Program-made: the position numbers and the translations under genes
In this document: positions 26,955-37,129 of the stretch, piece after piece
How positions within the stretch are numbered: the stretch's first letter is position 1
How the letters are laid out: every line of letters starts with the position of its first letter
DNA from: Pectobacterium actinidiae
GTDB taxonomy: Bacteria > Pseudomonadota > Gammaproteobacteria > Enterobacterales > Enterobacteriaceae
Assembly: GCF_000803315.1 (NCBI RefSeq)
Contig: NZ_JRMH01000002.1
Coordinates: forward strand, 186,001-250,000
Direction: 5' to 3'
DNA length: 64,000 nt
The notes under the pieces: model-generated
Told to the model about the DNA's origin: nothing
Database searches by the model: none
What the model saw: only the letters and a program-made list of their open reading frames with translations

Positions 26955-27068
26955 ATGAAACACCGTTTTTACTTTGTTGTGATCGCCTTCGCATCCTTAA
27001 TGCTGCTGGGTGGAAACGTATCTCAGGCAGGAGATATCCAGCGCAACGCGTCGGTTAAACAGCAGTAA
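26955..27068 (+). CDS. Small exported or membrane protein, unrecognised
   Basis: A 37-codon frame: MKHRFYFVVIAFASLML followed by LGGNVSQAGDIQRN and a short polar tail. The positively charged start, hydrophobic core and possible cleavage site (SQA|GD) look like a signal peptide. An AAAGAGAAA stretch precedes the ATG. It lies divergent from the LevR-type regulator. I do not recognise a family; it could be a chance frame. Confidence 0.4.
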   Translation: MKHRFYFVVIAFASLMLLGGNVSQAGDIQRNASVKQQ

Positions 27069-27386
27069 ATGGCTTATGGCAGCGGAAAGGAAAGAGACTT
27101 TCAGAAGATCTTAAACGGAGTGCTCTGGGAGCGTTCGATAGGCAAAAAAAAAGCCAGCACCCGAGCTGGCTAAATAATACTGGAAGCAATGTGAGCAATG
27201 TCGTGCCTTCGCAGGGAAGCTGGATCGTCGTGACACCATCAATAACTAACACAGGCGCATGACATCGTTCCCCGGAACGCACAGCAATAATAATCATTAT
27301 CATTCGCACTTGTAAAGCGCTTTTTGCGATAAATTCTTATTCTCAATACGGACTGCGGAACAGCCCGTTTTACCCCCTTCTGTTTG
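27069..27386. other. Intergenic region downstream of glpC
   Basis: About 320 bases with the glpABC terminator at 27144-27171 as the only recognisable element. Two short minus-strand frames (84 and 73 codons) start or end arbitrarily and overlap glpC; not genes. Confidence 0.4.
27144..27171 (-). terminator. Terminator of the glpABC operon
   Basis: Stem AGCCAGC / GCTGGCT with a 6-base loop, followed on the minus strand by nine T residues. It lies about 215 bases after the glpC stop. Confidence 0.75.
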
Positions 27387-28598
27387 TTACTCTGGCCGCG
27401 CCAATGCCCTTGCCAGCAGGGTGATCGGGTGTTCACACTTTTTGCTGGTCGACATCTCAATCTGCCATTTACAGGTTTCGCAGTCCGTCACTACGATATC
27501 GACCCCACTTTCTTCAATCTGCTGAAACAACGGAGCACCAATGCCTTGCGACGTGGCGTAATTCTCTTTCTTAAAGCCGTAGGTGCCTGCAATGCCGCAG
27601 CACTGGGAATCCAACATCACCAACTCAAGACCGGGGATACGTTGCAGCAGCGCCAGGGTATACGCCGTCCAACCCATTCGTTCCAGATGGCAAGGCGTGT
27701 GATACGCCACCCGCAGCGGCAATTTACCCAGCGGCAGCGTTCGCCCTTCTTCTTCCAGCAGGCGGTAGAGCTGGCACGTCACCAGTTCGATACCCTCGCG
27801 CACATGACCGTTATCCACACCCAGCAGATGTGGATACTCATCTCGCAACGTGAACGTACAGCTGGATGACGTCGCCACCACCGGCAGAGATTTCTGATTG
27901 ATCGCCTCATCCAGCGAGTTGATATTGGCGTGCGCCTGCTTTCTGGCCTTGTCGTGAAAGCCATTGGCAATCAGCGGCACGCCGCAGCACTTCTCTTTAT
28001 TCAGCAACTGGACGCCAATGCCCATCTCGTTAAAGACCTGAACCAGATCTTTACCTAGCTGCGGATGGTTGTAGTTCACATAGCAGCCGTGGAAGTAAGC
28101 GACCTGCTCATCATAAGCCTGCTGTTTTGCCGCCTGCTGGCGATACCAGCGCCGGAAGGTGCCGAATGAGTATTTCGGCAACTGGCGACGGTGGTCGATT
28201 TTCAACGCCTTATCCAGCAGTTGGCGCACCGGCTTCAGGCTAGTCGCCGTATTCACCAGTGGCGCAAACGGTGTGGCAATTGACCCCATGAAGTCGGTAT
28301 GACTCAGAATCGCATCACGCAATGTCGGCTTGTGACTGCTGTGCGTGGCTTTCGCACGCTGAATAATGTCGCCAATTTTGACATCCGACGGACAGGCAAC
28401 TTCGCAGCGTTTGCAGTTGGTGCAGTATTTCAGCGCATCATCATACAGCGCCGGATCTTTACGCCGCAGGCGTTCGCCGTCCGGTCCGGCCTGTTTCGGG
28501 CCAGGATAAAGCGGATTCACGCGCGATACCGGGCAGTACGTGGTACAGACCGTACACTTGATGCAATCTTCAAAACTGTTATCGCTAAGCAGGCTCAT
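27387..28598 (-). CDS. glpC: Anaerobic glycerol-3-phosphate dehydrogenase subunit C
   Basis: 403 residues from the ATG at 28596-28598, overlapping the glpB stop in ATGA. Two 4Fe-4S cluster motifs, CIKCTVCTTYCPV and CTNCKRCEVACPS, lie in the first 70 residues, and two cysteine-rich CCG domains (KCCGVPL, QCCGIAG) follow. It anchors GlpAB to the membrane and passes electrons to menaquinone during anaerobic growth on glycerol-3-P. Confidence 0.95.
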   Translation of the reverse strand: MSLLSDNSFEDCIKCTVCTTYCPVSRVNPLYPGPKQAGPDGERLRRKDPALYDDALKYCTNCKRCEVACPSDVKIGDIIQRAKATHSSHKPTLRDAILSHTDFMGSIATPFAPLVNTATSLKPVRQLLDKALKIDHRRQLPKYSFGTFRRWYRQQAAKQQAYDEQVAYFHGCYVNYNHPQLGKDLVQVFNEMGIGVQLLNKEKCCGVPLIANGFHDKARKQAHANINSLDEAINQKSLPVVATSSSCTFTLRDEYPHLLGVDNGHVREGIELVTCQLYRLLEEEGRTLPLGKLPLRVAYHTPCHLERMGWTAYTLALLQRIPGLELVMLDSQCCGIAGTYGFKKENYATSQGIGAPLFQQIEESGVDIVVTDCETCKWQIEMSTSKKCEHPITLLARALARPE

Positions 28599-29857
28599 GG
28601 GTTGCCCTCCTTCAAAATCTGTTCGGCGACATGAAGTGCGCTGAGCAAGGAAACCCCCGCGCCACATCCCTGCACAATGGGGTCGAAGCCTTCCAGCACC
28701 GCACCAATAGCGTACAAATTACCGATCGTTTCGCCCCCGATACGCGGATGCAGATGTTCATCGACAATCGCGCCAAATTGCATATAAGGCTGCGGCGCAA
28801 ACACATCCTGCTGGCTCCAACCCTCGCGCTGGTCAGCAAACCGAACGTCCAGCCCAAAAACCGGCTCGGTCACCCGATCGAACTGCGTCACCAGCCCGTT
28901 ACTAAAGAAGCTGCCGCTCGCCAGCACCGCGTACTTCGCCCGCAGCGGAATATCACGGTGATGGTGGCTATGGATCGCAATCTCCTGCGGCGACAGCGAG
29001 GCGTGCACCGCGCGATCGCCCGGCATCACCATGCCACCCAGTTGGCGAAAGCGCTGCGAGAGCGCCTGATGCAGGCGTAATCCGAGCACTGACGGCGGTA
29101 ATGTTGGCAACAGCAGCACCGGTTTACCTAACGCATCAGCGAGTTCATTCACGATGGTGGGACTATCCAATCCCAGACAGGCAGGCATGATGATGGCATC
29201 GTTACCGTTAGCCAGAAGCGACAGTTCTTCCACCAGCGCCGAGCGATTTTCCGGTCGATCCAGTACGCGGGCGATATTTACCGCGCGGAATTCGCTGGGG
29301 TTTTGGCGTAGCCGATCCAGCACGGGCAGCTTGAGTTCATCATTGCGTGCCGCAATACCCTGCGCCTGAAGCGTGCCGGCCACAATACGAGACTGAAAAT
29401 CCAGAAAGCCTTCGATGCCAGCAATCAGCGGATTGTCGCCAAAGCGGGAATCCGGCAGACCGCGCGTCACACCATCGACCGGGCTCAGCCAGCATGAACG
29501 AAACTTCCCTAGCGGCGTCATGCGCCAGTGGTTCTGATGATGATTGCCCATCAGAGTGATATTGCTGCGTTCCAGCAGCGCCTCAGCCTGTGGCAACAAA
29601 GCCGCTAGCGCCGTCGCGCCCATACGGGAATAAGGGTGATGAGGAGCCTGACGCGCCAACTCATCCAGTGCCTCAAGCGGGTAGTCCACGGGCTGTCCGT
29701 CAGGGAGATGGGAAAGCAAATCCAGCGCACCGGAAGAAAAATGCAGCGCATTCTGCCCAGCGCTGACAATCGCACAGCGTTTTCCCTGCTCCGCTAAGCG
29801 AATACCGCAGGTCAACCCTGCCAGTCCGCCGCCGATAATCACAACGTCATAGCGCAT
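28595..29857 (-). CDS. glpB: Anaerobic glycerol-3-phosphate dehydrogenase subunit B
   Basis: 420 residues, the usual GlpB length. N-terminal FAD-binding loop VVIIGGGLAGLTCGIRLAEQG. Forms the soluble catalytic dimer with GlpA. Start overlaps the glpA end by 11 bases, and its stop overlaps the glpC start. Confidence 0.95.
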   Translation of the reverse strand: MRYDVVIIGGGLAGLTCGIRLAEQGKRCAIVSAGQNALHFSSGALDLLSHLPDGQPVDYPLEALDELARQAPHHPYSRMGATALAALLPQAEALLERSNITLMGNHHQNHWRMTPLGKFRSCWLSPVDGVTRGLPDSRFGDNPLIAGIEGFLDFQSRIVAGTLQAQGIAARNDELKLPVLDRLRQNPSEFRAVNIARVLDRPENRSALVEELSLLANGNDAIIMPACLGLDSPTIVNELADALGKPVLLLPTLPPSVLGLRLHQALSQRFRQLGGMVMPGDRAVHASLSPQEIAIHSHHHRDIPLRAKYAVLASGSFFSNGLVTQFDRVTEPVFGLDVRFADQREGWSQQDVFAPQPYMQFGAIVDEHLHPRIGGETIGNLYAIGAVLEGFDPIVQGCGAGVSLLSALHVAEQILKEGNP

Positions 29858-31517
29858 GACGATCCTCCTGGCTGTCGCTGGCCGTCAGGCCGCACAATCC
29901 CTGATAAATCCAACTGGTAAACTCGCTTTCACGCAGCGCATTGCCCCACGCAATCGGGCGAATCCCTTTCCAGCGTTCGTTCAAAAACTGGCTGAGCTGC
30001 GTGAGCGACTGCTCCGGCGTCGCAGTACCCAGACGGCACAGCAGACCCGCCGCACGACACGCGCACAGTTCTCCCTGACAGGTGCCCATCCCCACGCGAG
30101 TACGCCGACGTAAATCAATCAGGTTATTCACCTGCAACGACTCCACGGCGTAGCGCACTTCCCCCGCCGTCACCGCCTCACATTCGCACACCAGGCTACG
30201 ATCCAGACGCTCACCGGACAGCATTCGCCCGGCACGTTCACCGTGGCGATAAATCGCCGAACCGCGCAGCGGTGCAGATAACGGTTTTGCTACAGGATAA
30301 GCAGACAGGGCGTGGGGGGCAGATTTCACTTCCTCCAGCGATTCAGAACCGGGCAGCGGCGTCTGTGCAGTCGAGCAGGCTACGTCATGACCCAGCTTTT
30401 TGCAGATGGCGTCAGTTACCCATTCCGCCATCAGGCGGTAGGTCATCAGCTTGCCGCCAGTAATGGTAATAAAGCCTTCCAGCCCGTCGCGGCTGGCATG
30501 ATCGAGCAGCACAATACCGCGACTTACGCTACGTCCAGTGGGATCGCTATCGCTGGCCACCAGCGGTCGGACGCCCGCATAGGCGCGTAGAATGCGCGTA
30601 CTCGCCAACTTCGGTGCCAACATCGAGCCTTCCCGCATCAGCGTTTCTACCTCGGCAGGCGTCACCAGCATGTTGTCGATTTGATCGTAGTCGATGTGGG
30701 TTGAAGTGGTGCCAATCAGCGAAATGGTATCGCCCGGCACCAAAATGTCGGCATCCGCCGGCTTACGGCAGCGGTTGATCACCATGTTGTTGATGCGGTG
30801 CCCAAGAATTAACAGCGCGCCTTTTGCTGGGAACATGCGCACACGTAGATCGGCATATTCCGCAATGTGTTGCCCCCAAATACCGCCCGCGTTGACCACC
30901 ACCTGTGCGTATATTTCTGTTTCTACACCTTTTTTATGGTCGAAAACGCGCACGCCAGTAATACGGTCGCCCTGACGAATCAGCCCGATGACCTCATGAT
31001 AGGTCAGCACTTCCGCGCCGTGCTCGCAGGCATCAATCATGTTGGCCGCCGTCAGACGGAAGGGATCGACGGAACCATCCGGCACACGCACCGCGCCAAT
31101 CAGCGTCGGGTTTGCCGCGGGTTCCAGCCGTAGCGCTTCCTGCGGATCCAACGCCTGAGCGCCAATCCCCGCCTGCTGACAGGCAGTGATAAACTGCGCC
31201 TGCCAGCCGAGATCGTCTTCTGGCAAGGTAATAAACAGGCCGTCGGTGGGTTCAATACAGTGGCGGGCGATCCGGCGGAGAATCTGGTTCTCTTCAATAC
31301 ATTCGCGGGCAGACTCACCGTCGGTTACCGCATAGCGTGCGCCGCTGTGTAATAAGCCATGATTACGCCCGGTCGCCCCGGTCGCAATATCATAACGTTC
31401 AAGTAGCAGGCAGCGCAGTCCGCGCAGAGCACAGTCTCGTACCGTACCCGCCCCCGTCGCACCACCGCCGATGACAACGACGTCAGTTTCACGCCAGTTC
31501 CCGGTATTTTGCTTCAT
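29847..31517 (-). CDS. glpA: Anaerobic glycerol-3-phosphate dehydrogenase subunit A
   Basis: 556 residues from the ATG at 31515-31517, which has a GGAG site; upstream in-frame codons are discarded. FAD loop VVVIGGGATGAGTVRDCALRG, and a C-terminal BFD-like [2Fe-2S]-type cysteine region (CECEAVTAGEV, GTCQGELCACR). Oxidises sn-glycerol-3-P to dihydroxyacetone phosphate under anaerobic conditions. First gene of glpABC, divergent from glpTQ. Confidence 0.95.
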   Translation of the reverse strand: MKQNTGNWRETDVVVIGGGATGAGTVRDCALRGLRCLLLERYDIATGATGRNHGLLHSGARYAVTDGESARECIEENQILRRIARHCIEPTDGLFITLPEDDLGWQAQFITACQQAGIGAQALDPQEALRLEPAANPTLIGAVRVPDGSVDPFRLTAANMIDACEHGAEVLTYHEVIGLIRQGDRITGVRVFDHKKGVETEIYAQVVVNAGGIWGQHIAEYADLRVRMFPAKGALLILGHRINNMVINRCRKPADADILVPGDTISLIGTTSTHIDYDQIDNMLVTPAEVETLMREGSMLAPKLASTRILRAYAGVRPLVASDSDPTGRSVSRGIVLLDHASRDGLEGFITITGGKLMTYRLMAEWVTDAICKKLGHDVACSTAQTPLPGSESLEEVKSAPHALSAYPVAKPLSAPLRGSAIYRHGERAGRMLSGERLDRSLVCECEAVTAGEVRYAVESLQVNNLIDLRRRTRVGMGTCQGELCACRAAGLLCRLGTATPEQSLTQLSQFLNERWKGIRPIAWGNALRESEFTSWIYQGLCGLTASDSQEDRHAL

Positions 31518-31828
31518 GTTCTCGCTCCAGGCGGAGGATATGTATGTTGCTATTGGGACACAGAAAGAAGGGTTAATGTTTGATAAAGAGCAAAAACGAG
31601 CACTAAACGAAACCAAAGCAGGGTCTAAAAACAATAAGTGTGATTTAGGTCACTAAAACCTCACTGTGGAATTTTCCGATTCTGTTAACATGAGCGCAAA
31701 AATCGTCACAGTTTCATAAAAGTGTAACATTAGCGTCATGAATCACACTCATTCGCACGCTATCCCCTTACAATAACGTTCGTAATAGAACAAAAAAGCT
31801 ATCGTTTTTTTTCGCATTGGAGATATCT
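31518..31828. promoter_or_regulatory. Divergent glpABC / glpTQ control region
   Basis: Contains a CRP-type site TGTGATTTAGGTCACT (31639-31654) and a GlpR-like inverted repeat GTTCGTAATAGAAC (31778-31791) close to glpT. A weaker GlpR-like stretch ATGTTTGATAAAGAGC starts at 31576 near glpA. This fits known control by CRP, GlpR and, for glpABC, FNR; the FNR site was not identified with confidence. Confidence 0.6.
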
Positions 31829-33178
31829 ATGCTGAGTATTTTTAGGCCCGCTGCCCACCAGCCGCGCGTGTCGCAAGAACACGTTGATCCGCTCTATCGC
31901 CGCTTGCGTTGGCAAATTTTCATGGGGATATTTTTTGGCTACGCCGCCTATTATCTGGTACGCAAAAACTTCACACTGGCAATGCCTTACCTGATTGAAC
32001 AAGGCTTCTCACGCGGTGACCTTGGCTTTGCGCTGTCCGGCATCTCTATCGCCTACGGCTTCTCCAAATTCATCATGGGTTCGGTATCTGACCGATCCAA
32101 CCCACGGGTTTTCCTGCCTGCTGGCCTAATTCTGGCGGCTGCCGTCATGCTGTTCATGGGCTTCGTACCGTGGGCGACGTCTAGCATTGCCGTCATGTTC
32201 GTCCTGCTGTTCCTGTGCGGCTGGTTCCAGGGAATGGGATGGCCACCGTGTGGACGCACCATGGTTCACTGGTGGTCACAAAAAGAACGCGGCGGTATTG
32301 TGTCGGTATGGAACTGTGCGCATAACGTCGGCGGCGGGCTTCCTCCTCTGCTGTTCCTGCTGGGTATGGCCTGGTTTAACGACTGGAAAGCCGCACTCTA
32401 CATGCCTGCCTTCGCCGCCATTCTGGTTGCGCTGATTGCATTTGCCCTAATGCGTGATACCCCGCAATCCTGTGGTCTACCGCCAGTCGAAGAATACAAA
32501 AACGACTATCCTGTTGATTACAATGAAAAAGACGAAGAAGAACTGACAGCTAAGCAGATCTTCATGCAGTACGTTTTCCCGAACAAACTGCTGTGGTACA
32601 TCGCTATCGCCAACGTCTTCGTTTACCTGCTGCGTTACGGTATCTTGGATTGGTCACCAACCTACCTGAAAGAAGTTAAGCACTTCGCACTGGATAAATC
32701 TTCCTGGGCTTATTTCCTCTACGAATACGCGGGTATTCCGGGCACGCTGCTGTGCGGCTGGATGTCTGATAAGGTATTCAAAGGTAACCGCGGTGCAACG
32801 GGCGTGTTCTTTATGACGCTGGTGACAATAGCAACCGTCGTTTACTGGATGAACCCAGCCGGTAATCCTGGTGTGGATATGGCCTGTATGATCATCATCG
32901 GCTTCCTGATTTACGGACCGGTTATGCTTATCGGCCTGCACGCGCTGGAACTGGCACCGAAGAAAGCGGCAGGTACAGCAGCGGGCTTCACCGGCCTGTT
33001 CGGCTACCTCGGTGGCTCCGTTGCCGCCAGCGCCATCGTCGGCTACACCGTTGACTTCTTCGGTTGGGACGGCGGCTTCATGGTCATGATCGGCGGCAGC
33101 ATTCTGGCTGTACTTCTGCTGGTCGTTGTTATGCTGAATGAGAAAAAACATAAAGCAGAGTTAGCCAATCGCGCCTAA
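31829..33178 (+). CDS. glpT: Glycerol-3-phosphate : phosphate antiporter
   Basis: 449 residues, 12 transmembrane segments, organophosphate:Pi antiporter branch of the MFS. Start ATG 31829 has GGAG eight bases upstream; the frame extends to a TTG at 31817 that is not needed. Conserved blocks include [15 protein letters not shown] and [19 protein letters not shown]. Imports glycerol-3-P made outside by GlpQ. Inner membrane. Confidence 0.96.
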   Translation: MLSIFRPAAHQPRVSQEHVDPLYRRLRWQIFMGIFFGYAAYYLVRKNFTLAMPYLIEQGFSRGDLGFALSGISIAYGFSKFIMGSVSDRSNPRVFLPAGLILAAAVMLFMGFVPWATSSIAVMFVLLFLCGWFQGMGWPPCGRTMVHWWSQKERGGIVSVWNCAHNVGGGLPPLLFLLGMAWFNDWKAALYMPAFAAILVALIAFALMRDTPQSCGLPPVEEYKNDYPVDYNEKDEEELTAKQIFMQYVFPNKLLWYIAIANVFVYLLRYGILDWSPTYLKEVKHFALDKSSWAYFLYEYAGIPGTLLCGWMSDKVFKGNRGATGVFFMTLVTIATVVYWMNPAGNPGVDMACMIIIGFLIYGPVMLIGLHALELAPKKAAGTAAGFTGLFGYLGGSVAASAIVGYTVDFFGWDGGFMVMIGGSILAVLLLVVVMLNEKKHKAELANRA

Positions 33179-33201
33179 CCCGCTCTTGTAAGCATCCCTC
33201 T

Positions 33202-33224
33202 GGCGGCGTCATGATGACGCCGCC
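33202..33224 (+). terminator. Intergenic hairpin between glpT and glpQ
   Basis: A near-perfect palindrome, GGCGGCGTCAT then GATGACGCCGCC, followed by TTTCTC. Probably stabilises the glpT message or reduces read-through to glpQ. Confidence 0.55.
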
Positions 33225-33253
33225 TTTCTCTCAACAGAAAGAGGTTTGATCGC

Positions 33254-34339
33254 ATGAACGTTACCGTAACATCCCTACTCTCCGCCCTTGCACTGTCCGT
33301 TTCCTTTAGTGCGTCTAGCCACTCTGGTGCTTCTGCTTCCCCAACCGATAAAATCGTCATTGCTCACCGTGGTGCCAGCGGCTATCTGCCCGAACATACG
33401 CTTCCGGCAAAGGCGATGGCCTACGCTCAGGGTGCCGATTATCTGGAACAGGATCTGGTGCTCACCAAAGACAACGCGCTTATTGTCCTGCACGACCACT
33501 ATCTGGATCGCGTCACCGACGTGGCAGAACGCTTTCCTCAGCGCGCCCGTAAAGATGGACGCTTTTACGCTATCGACTTCACGCTACAAGAGATCAAATC
33601 GCTGAAATTCACCGAAGGATTCGACATCAAAGACGGCAAGCAGGTACAGAGCTACCCGAACCGTTTCCCGATGTGGAAATCCGACTTCCGCATTCATACC
33701 TTTCAGGAAGAGATTGAATTTATTCAGGGTCTGAATCACTCAACCGGCAAGAACATTGGCCTCTATCCTGAAATCAAAGCGCCGTGGTTTCACCATCAGG
33801 AAGGGAAAGACATTGCTCGCGAAACACTGACGGTGCTGAAACAATATGGCTATACGCAGAAAAGCGATAAAGTTTTCCTGCAATCGTTTGATGTCGCAGA
33901 GCTAAAGCGCATCAAAACCGGATTGCAGCCACAGATGAAGATGGATCTAAACCTCATTCAGCTGATTGCTTATACCGACTGGCATGAAACCTACGAGAAA
34001 CAGGCCGATGGGACGTGGGTGAATTACAACTATGACTGGATGCAAAAGCCCGGTGCCATGCAGCAGATCGCGACCTATGCCGACGGGATCGGCCCGGACT
34101 ACCATATGCTCATTCAGAAAGATGCGACGCCTGAACACGTCACGTTTACCGATATGGTGCAGGAAGCCCATCAGCATAAACTTCAGGTGCATCCATTTAC
34201 GGTAAGGGCTGACAGGTTACCGGCGTACGCCAAGGATATCGATCGACTCTACGATATTCTCTACTATCAGGCGGGTGTTGACGGGCTGTTTACCGATTTT
34301 CCCGACAAAGCGGTCGATTTTCTGAAAAAGCCGCATTAA
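33254..34339 (+). CDS. glpQ: Periplasmic glycerophosphodiester phosphodiesterase
   Basis: 361 residues with a signal peptide of about 28 residues. Catalytic start IAHRGASGYLPEHTLPAKAMAY with the family His-Arg and Glu residues, DHYLDRVTDVAE and LYPEIKAPWFHH. Hydrolyses glycerophosphodiesters to glycerol-3-P and alcohol in the periplasm, feeding GlpT. Ribosome site AAAGAGG; 75 bases after glpT. Confidence 0.95.
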   Translation: MNVTVTSLLSALALSVSFSASSHSGASASPTDKIVIAHRGASGYLPEHTLPAKAMAYAQGADYLEQDLVLTKDNALIVLHDHYLDRVTDVAERFPQRARKDGRFYAIDFTLQEIKSLKFTEGFDIKDGKQVQSYPNRFPMWKSDFRIHTFQEEIEFIQGLNHSTGKNIGLYPEIKAPWFHHQEGKDIARETLTVLKQYGYTQKSDKVFLQSFDVAELKRIKTGLQPQMKMDLNLIQLIAYTDWHETYEKQADGTWVNYNYDWMQKPGAMQQIATYADGIGPDYHMLIQKDATPEHVTFTDMVQEAHQHKLQVHPFTVRADRLPAYAKDIDRLYDILYYQAGVDGLFTDFPDKAVDFLKKPH

Positions 34340-34352
34340 TGGTCGACTTTGC

Positions 34353-34375
34353 CATCGGGCACGGTGTGCCCGATG
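34353..34375. terminator. Bidirectional terminator between glpQ and yigL
   Basis: Perfect 10-bp stem CATCGGGCAC / GTGCCCGATG with a 3-base loop, between convergent genes. No long T run. Confidence 0.65.
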
Positions 34376-34383
34376 ATATGCCG

Positions 34384-35184
34384 TTACTTCAGAAACAGCT
34401 CACGCAGGTAATTCGGCACGGCGCTATCCGCGTTAGAGCCAATCACTTCGCGATCCGGCAGTAAATCTTTCAGGCGCTGATGCGCGTTCTGCATGACGCA
34501 GCCTTTTCCAGCCATCGACAGCATTTCGTAGTCGTTCATACCATCACCAAACGCCACGCACTCTTTAAGCGAAAAGCCGAAAATCTTTGCCACTTGCTCC
34601 AACGCATGACCTTTAGACACGCCGCCCGCCATCACTTCCAGACAGGTGAGCGTCGAAAAGCTCACGTTGACGCGGTCACCCCAGCGCGCGTTGATCGCTT
34701 CTTCCAGCGGCAGCAGCTGTTCATGGGAATCGCAAGTAAAGAACACCTTGCTGACGCCATCGGTTTCGAGCAGTGCAGGCTCGAACAGCTTGTATTTAAA
34801 GATCGACTCTTTGAAGAAACGCTCTTCTTCCGCACGCGGACGGTTCATAAACCAATCATCATCGCGATAAACGTGCGTCAGCATGTCGGGGTTATTGTGT
34901 ACGACGCTGTAAAGGTCGCGGGCGATATCCTGATCCAGATTGTGACTGAAAATCAGCTCACCCTGCGAGTTGTGCACGCGCGCACCATTCGAGGTAATCA
35001 TAAACGCGCTGATGCCGAGATTATCGCGGATCTGCGCAACATCCATGTGATGCCGTCCGGTAGCGAACACAAAGTGAATCCCTTTTTCCGTCAGCAGCCT
35101 GAGGGTTTCTTTCGCATACGGGGACAGCGAGTGGTCGGGTGACAGCAGAGTGCCATCTAAATCGGAAGCTACGACATGGTACAT
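34384..35184 (-). CDS. yigL: HAD-family phosphatase YigL (pyridoxal phosphate / sugar phosphatase)
   Basis: 266 residues, the E. coli length. Motif I VASDLDGTLLSPDHSLSP, motif IV FGDGMNDYEMLS. The E. coli enzyme dephosphorylates pyridoxal phosphate and sugar phosphates and helps clear glucose-phosphate stress. Downstream of pldB as in E. coli. Confidence 0.93.
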   Translation of the reverse strand: MYHVVASDLDGTLLSPDHSLSPYAKETLRLLTEKGIHFVFATGRHHMDVAQIRDNLGISAFMITSNGARVHNSQGELIFSHNLDQDIARDLYSVVHNNPDMLTHVYRDDDWFMNRPRAEEERFFKESIFKYKLFEPALLETDGVSKVFFTCDSHEQLLPLEEAINARWGDRVNVSFSTLTCLEVMAGGVSKGHALEQVAKIFGFSLKECVAFGDGMNDYEMLSMAGKGCVMQNAHQRLKDLLPDREVIGSNADSAVPNYLRELFLK

Positions 35185-35285
35185 AACGATGAAATCTCAC
35201 TTCTGGTGTGTTGTGGCGGCACGCGCCGCAAAAAGTAACGAAGTTGCTGGCAGTATCCGTTGAGCGATGTGCCAACAGCCTAAAA

Positions 35286-36323
35286 TTAATGATAACGCGC
35301 AAAGTGCGCCAGAATCAGCGCAAACGCCTGAGCGCGGAGGTTATCCGTTTCAAAGAGAATTTCATGCCGCGCACCGTGGATAACCTGCAAAACATCGCTT
35401 GAATTGGCGTTACCGCTTTGTGCCAGTGCCTGACAAAACGCATTCTGGCTGCGGTTATCCACCACGCGTTCCTCTCCTGCCTGTAACAGCAGAAGCGGCG
35501 TGGTAACGGCATTGGCCTGAGCCAGTAGCTGTTTCCCCACCAGTATTGCCTCACGCACCCAGTGGTAGGTGGGGCCACCGATGCGTAAATCCGGTGAATC
35601 CGCATAAAAGCGAATACTGCGCTGGTAGCGTTCACGGCTGTGCGTCAGCACATTCATTCGATAAGGCAAAGGACGCCACTGTCCGGTGCCGATGGCGTAA
35701 TAATCGCGCATCGCCGGGCGACGCTCCGCCCAATCGACGATCCAACCCGCGACACAATGAGGAAGCGGCAAACGAATACCAAACATCGGCGCGCACAGCG
35801 CCACGGCATCAAACGTTTCAGGCTGGCGAATCAACAGCTGCGCCAGAATCGCGCCCCCCATTGAATGCGCTAAGGCAAACCGACGGGTATAGTTTTTCGG
35901 GCCAATATGCTGCTGACACAGCGTGTCGGCATCATCAACATAGTCACTGAAGCGCACGACGTGTCCACGGTGAGCATCTTGCAGCACCCGTCCAGACCGT
36001 CCTTGCCCACGGTGATCCATGATGAGTACATCATAGCCGCGATGAAAGAGGTCATACGCCACTTCGCTATATTTGACGTAACTTTCGATACGACCCGAAA
36101 AGACAACGACAATCTTGTCGTGCTGGGGCGCGGTAAAGCGAACGAACCGGATCGGCACATCGTCCACGCCAGAGAATTCACCCTCTTCGCGCTGACGCCA
36201 GAAATTCAGTAATTCTCCGGTAGCAAAAGCGGCAAACTGCGCTTCTCGCGTTAACAGGTTCGAGGTTAACCCTTCAGGCGTTAACCGTTCCGACGTAAAC
36301 AACGAATTGTGGCGTTGAATCAT
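35286..36323 (-). CDS. pldB: Lysophospholipase L2
   Basis: 345 residues from the ATG at 36321-36323 (MIQRHNSLFTSERL); a longer frame to 36386 is not supported. Alpha/beta hydrolase with nucleophile motif LAHSMGGAI, plus MDHRGQGRSG. Hydrolyses lysophospholipids at the inner membrane. Divergent from rhtB. Confidence 0.93.
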   Translation of the reverse strand: MIQRHNSLFTSERLTPEGLTSNLLTREAQFAAFATGELLNFWRQREEGEFSGVDDVPIRFVRFTAPQHDKIVVVFSGRIESYVKYSEVAYDLFHRGYDVLIMDHRGQGRSGRVLQDAHRGHVVRFSDYVDDADTLCQQHIGPKNYTRRFALAHSMGGAILAQLLIRQPETFDAVALCAPMFGIRLPLPHCVAGWIVDWAERRPAMRDYYAIGTGQWRPLPYRMNVLTHSRERYQRSIRFYADSPDLRIGGPTYHWVREAILVGKQLLAQANAVTTPLLLLQAGEERVVDNRSQNAFCQALAQSGNANSSDVLQVIHGARHEILFETDNLRAQAFALILAHFARYH

Positions 36324-36454
36324 CACACTTCTCCGGTGACGCGGGAAAACAAAGCTAGCGGAAGAACATGACAAGCAGTGGAGCACAAGCGTATTGTGAC
36401 ATAAAAAACAGACAGACTCTCGTAATACAGAACGTGGTTCAGGAGCAGCATTTC

Positions 36455-37075
36455 ATGACATTGGATTGGTGGTTAACCTACTTACTCACAACGCTTATTC
36501 TCAGCCTGTCACCCGGCTCTGGTGCCATCAACACCATGAGCACCGGAATTAGCCACGGCTATCGCGGTGCGGCAGCCTCGATCTGTGGTTTACAGGTTGG
36601 GTTGGCGATTCATATCGTGCTGGTCGGCATTGGGTTAGGCGCGTTGCTTAACCAATCTGTACTGGCTTTCGATGTACTGAAGTGGCTGGGCGCAGCTTAC
36701 CTGATTTGGCTGGGGATTCAGCAATGGCGTGCTGCGGGCGCACTGGATCTTCAGGCGCTCGCCAGCGCCATGCCGCGCCGCAAACTCTTTAAACGTGCGG
36801 TGCTGGTGAATCTGACCAACCCGAAAAGCATCGTGTTTCTGGCGGCGCTGTTCCCGCAGTTTATTATTCCCCACCAGCCGCAGGCCACGCAGTATCTGGT
36901 ATTGGGCGTCACCACTGTTGTGGTCGATATCATCGTGATGATTGGTTACGCCACGCTCGCCACGCGTATCGCCGGGTGGCTGAAAGGCCCACGACAGATG
37001 AAGACGCTCAACCGGATATTTGGATCGCTTTTCGTGCTGGTCGGCGCGTTACTTGCTACCGCGAGAAAGGCCTGA
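36455..37075 (+). CDS. rhtB: Homoserine/homoserine lactone exporter RhtB
   Basis: 206 residues, same length as E. coli RhtB, six transmembrane segments of the LysE family ([50 protein letters not shown]). Start ATG 36455 has AGGAGC upstream. Exports homoserine and its lactone. Converges on rhtC. Confidence 0.94.
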   Translation: MTLDWWLTYLLTTLILSLSPGSGAINTMSTGISHGYRGAAASICGLQVGLAIHIVLVGIGLGALLNQSVLAFDVLKWLGAAYLIWLGIQQWRAAGALDLQALASAMPRRKLFKRAVLVNLTNPKSIVFLAALFPQFIIPHQPQATQYLVLGVTTVVVDIIVMIGYATLATRIAGWLKGPRQMKTLNRIFGSLFVLVGALLATARKA

Positions 37076-37083
37076 TTAAGGCA

Positions 37084-37107
37084 GTGCGCCGTATCGTAAC
37101 GGCGCAC
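37084..37107. terminator. Hairpin between rhtB and rhtC
   Basis: Perfect stem GTGCGCCGT / ACGGCGCAC with a 6-base loop between the two convergent genes. No clear T run on either strand. Confidence 0.5.
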
Positions 37108-37129
37108 GCCTATCGTTCAGAGGGAAAGG

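Noticed and set aside
34480..35142. 220-codon plus-strand frame
   Set aside because: Antisense to yigL; chance frame.
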